Source of the DNA: Pelodera strongyloides
Lineage: Eukaryota; Nematoda; Chromadorea; Rhabditida; Rhabditidae
DNA length: 64,000 nucleotides
Assembly (NCBI GenBank): GCA_036852015.1
Contig: JAANDG010000203.1
Span: 164,128-228,127, forward strand
Direction of reading: 5' to 3'
Positions 61,365 through 64,000 of the stretch are shown here, piece by piece. The position numbers and the translations under genes were made by a program. Below the pieces are notes generated by a model. The model was not told the DNA's origin. It did no database searches and worked only from the letters and a program-made list of their open reading frames with translations. How positions within the stretch are numbered: position 1 is the first letter of the stretch; each line of letters starts with the position of its first letter.

Positions 61365-62052
61365 TACGATCCAAATAGCGTAGCAAATACGGTATAGCCC
61401 ATCCTATAGCAACGAATGCAAAGAAGAGAACACACCATAAATAACACTTACTAAATGAATTGTTTATTTTAAACGCAAGAAAAAAAAACAATACTAAAAA
61501 TAACTACAAGACTGGGGTTTGTACGGGGTTTCTGAAAAACAAACAAACTAAAATGGTGGAGAAGAGTCCCAAGATAAAGGAATAAACAACAATTTAGCGT
61601 ACAAATTACAAGTCTAACTTAAAAAATGCAGCGAGAATTTTAAAGAAAGTGAGAGAATAAAACGAACTTTTGGAACTAAAACTAGTGGGATTGCATAAAA
61701 GTGCAAATGTACTAAACAAACAACGGTCTTCATGGCTTCACCTAACAAACTAACGTACAGAAAAATTATGTATACACTTGTTTAACATGCATAAAGATGA
61801 ATAATTGGAATTAAGTCTAAATAAGAGATGCCTTCCAGGTTCTTGTGAATTCAATTCATCTAGTGTATCTCATGGAGATATACCATACATTTACTTGAGC
61901 TACGTGTCAGCATCTCCTTAACTATTCTAGAAAAAGAACAAGGATATTTTTTTTAGAAAACAACTATGCGTAGAGGGCAAACAATACAGAAAACAATGAA
62001 ATATACAATAATTATACCAGAGTTGCAATATAATTGACCCAACACTCAGCAC

Positions 62053-63939
62053 CTCAGTTGTTCCTTTCCCTGCGGTTCGCATTTGCGTCCCAGATCGTGA
62101 CACGGATCCACGGATGGGGTAACGAGTAGGCTGTAAATTTGAAATTTCAGATAAATTTCCAAGAATATGAAAACAAACTATGTATTGATTTTTGATTTTC
62201 ATTGACTTTCTATATGATAAAGCACTTGTACCTTGTGCCGGTCCGCAACCGCAACTCCCTACTTCCATTAACAATTAATACTAAACTTCTAAAGAATAAG
62301 AGCAGATTACCAACCATTAGTATGGGTTACATAATCAGCTCCACAGCTCGTTGAGAACATCCCTTCAAATTGTCGACAACAAAATGAGAACAACCTGAAA
62401 TTTCCAAGCCATATAGAAAGAATTTAAAAACCAAAGAACAGACTGAAAATATTCAAGACGTCGATACTATATTTTAAATGCCACCATAGTTTATCACATT
62501 CTTTGCGGAGTGAGCTATATGAACTATGAACCGAACCAGTGAACGGAGGAAAATCAACATTTAAAAGCGATAGTAGTGTTACCAACCTATATTCAAGGGG
62601 CCCAGAATTCTTCATTAGCGTTGAAAGTTGGAGTGGATTAGCGAGAGCTGGCGACGTAGAAGAGTGCCGAACCATTCATTTTATGCTAGAAAGAGAAATA
62701 TTATAGCACGGTACTTTACTTAGATGACAAAAACACTATCACATCTAATAACAATCTAAAAACGGTAAATATGAAAATATTAAGCTTACTTAGCTTACCT
62801 ACACATGAGAATCAATGTGTACATTTACAACGGTTCGCATTCCGCAATAATTGCCCGAATAAATGATTAAAAAATAAAGTAAAATAAAATAACGCAAACA
62901 TAAGACCAAATGGCCGTTTTCCTTCTAGATCGCACTCGCACATCAACTCGGCATTGTATTCCGACCTTCACATTGATGTTGAGAAAACGCGAAAAAAACC
63001 TAAAGGTAAACAAAAGGAGTTAAACACGTCATCATTATTAACTTAAGAGACACAACACAACAAATACGTAGAAAGTGTAAAAGTAGCAAATAAAATAAAG
63101 AAACCTTCTCCGACCAACTTCCAATTCAAAATAACGAGGAGCCTTGGCAGTCTCAGGGATTTCCTGTACACCTTTTTCCCGTGCAAATAAAACTGTCTGA
63201 AAATATACACGACGTAAGTATAAGCTGTCAGTAAAATTTACTGTTCACGTGTACGCGGAGAGTTTGAATGGCAAGAAACTTTTATGAACCATAAAAATAA
63301 GGTAACCTCGAGCAACTTTATAGCGAGCAGCAAGAGTCATAAAATTGTAGACAGGCAGTTGTCGCCTCGCCTCGCATTAGTAGCATTGTAGCATACCTAA
63401 AAATAAAGAATTCAAAAATATGATTGTGAAGTGAAGGCAATATAGGTAATCGCATAGCGTATTCGTCAAAAGATTAAGAAATATCCTACGACCAGACGAC
63501 CACCGAGGCATTCCATGCCTTTGGAACATACCCTCGATCTTTCAGATGGGATCATTTTCTCGTTGTCTTGTCATTGAACACGTGCTAAAAAAAATTTCAA
63601 TACGAAAAGGTTACTTACTTATAGGATCCGACAAGACTTATCCATAATACAGAAAAAACAAACATAAGCAAGAGCACGTGATGTGCCAATGTCTATTGTT
63701 TCTTTGGGCAAAGCCATAAAACAAGACAAACGTGAAAAATAAACTAACCGTACAATGTTTCGAGATGCACTGAACTCAGCGTTAACTCGGCAGGCCAGGT
63801 ATACTTACACGATCACTGTGAATTCATTTGAGGTTCACCGTTCACAGTACAATCATAAACAAATAAATAAGTGTTGAGGGGTGGAAATGGCACCAAATGT
63901 GAAAGCAGAACCAACCTTCTGAATCCGAAATAGCCGGGA
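62053..63939 (-). CDS. Probable gene on the - strand, partial, unrecognised
   Basis: Several short open exons with good sites on the - strand: 63939-63916 (SRLFRIQK, acceptor ctgcag, donor gttggt), 63196-63119 (TVLFAREKGVQEI then PETAKAPRYFELE), 62685-62587 and 62130-62053. The last two join in phase: read from an ATG at 62675, MVRHSSTSPALANPLQLS ... GPLEYS continues into LLVTPSVDPCHDLG and RKCEPQGKEQL. In another frame the 62685 exon ends in a stop after HKMNGSALFYVASSR, so it could instead close an upstream gene. The A-rich + strand across 61.4-64 kb agrees with a gene transcribed leftward. No family recognised; order and completeness are uncertain. Confidence 0.4.
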
Positions 63940-64000
63940 CTGCAGAGATGACGGATGTGTGTAGAAAACGTTATCAGTTCAACGACCATATTTGTTGAAT

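Larger units (their letters stand above)
60178..62052. other. Region without a supportable gene; strand bias switches
   Basis: TEX10 3' part or spacer. Includes the TACTACCCC cluster (61028-61243) and a GC-rich hairpin (61258-61364). Left of about 61.2 kb the + strand is T-rich, right of it A-rich, suggesting convergent transcription. The 106-codon frame at 60908-61228 is produced by the TACTACCCC repeats. Confidence 0.6.

Overview
The window is nuclear DNA from an intron-rich, non-vertebrate animal. All recognisable genes are split by GT-AG introns of roughly 100 bases to 4.5 kb. Exon phases join cleanly, and several products (FBXO45-type F-box/SPRY protein, ATG16L1, OGT with about 11 TPRs) have animal-type architecture. 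I cannot name the species or phylum. Introns and spacers are T-rich on the + strand and full of short non-autonomous inverted-repeat elements (MITEs), tRNA-like SINE heads and small tandem repeats. No prokaryotic operon, CRISPR array or virus was seen.

Layout, all on the + strand: (1) 73-16475, O-GlcNAc transferase (OGT), 25 exons, 5' end outside the window; its 4.5-kb seventh intron holds a Gln/Pro/Tyr-rich open frame (6693-7043). (2) 16476-20972, spacer with a SINE, a GC-rich island and hairpins. (3) About 21633-27541, an unrecognised gene ('gene A') with a PH-like C-terminal helix and a C-terminal membrane anchor. (4) 27979-31197, an unrecognised gene ('gene B') of 259 codons with a Lys/Glu/Thr-rich tail. 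(5) 32916-37587, bystin (BYSL). (6) 38321-42803, mitochondrial ribosomal protein L3 (MRPL3). (7) 43627-46727, FBXO45. (8) 48196-54035, ATG16L1. (9) 54914 to about 60177, TEX10/Ipi1-like ribosome-biogenesis factor, last exons uncertain. (10) 62053-63939, pieces of a probable gene on the - strand, where the T-rich bias switches strand.

Functionally, bystin (40S maturation), TEX10 (60S maturation) and MRPL3 (mitochondrial large subunit) all concern ribosomes. OGT is a nutrient-sensing glycosyltransferase, ATG16L1 drives LC3/ATG8 lipidation and FBXO45 is a ubiquitin-ligase receptor. They are housekeeping genes with no obvious common pathway.

The most interesting pattern is architectural. Eight genes run head to tail, mostly with 0.4-1.7 kb spacers. 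Each of the six genes whose start codon is visible has a 3' splice acceptor 5-73 bases upstream of its ATG, with no convincing 5' exon seen. This is what spliced-leader trans-splicing of an operon-like array would look like, though cis-spliced 5'UTR introns are an alternative. The TEX10 locus also carries three partial duplications of its own exon sequence, one of them a complete acceptor plus an early in-frame stop. All reading was by eye; no alignments or searches were run.
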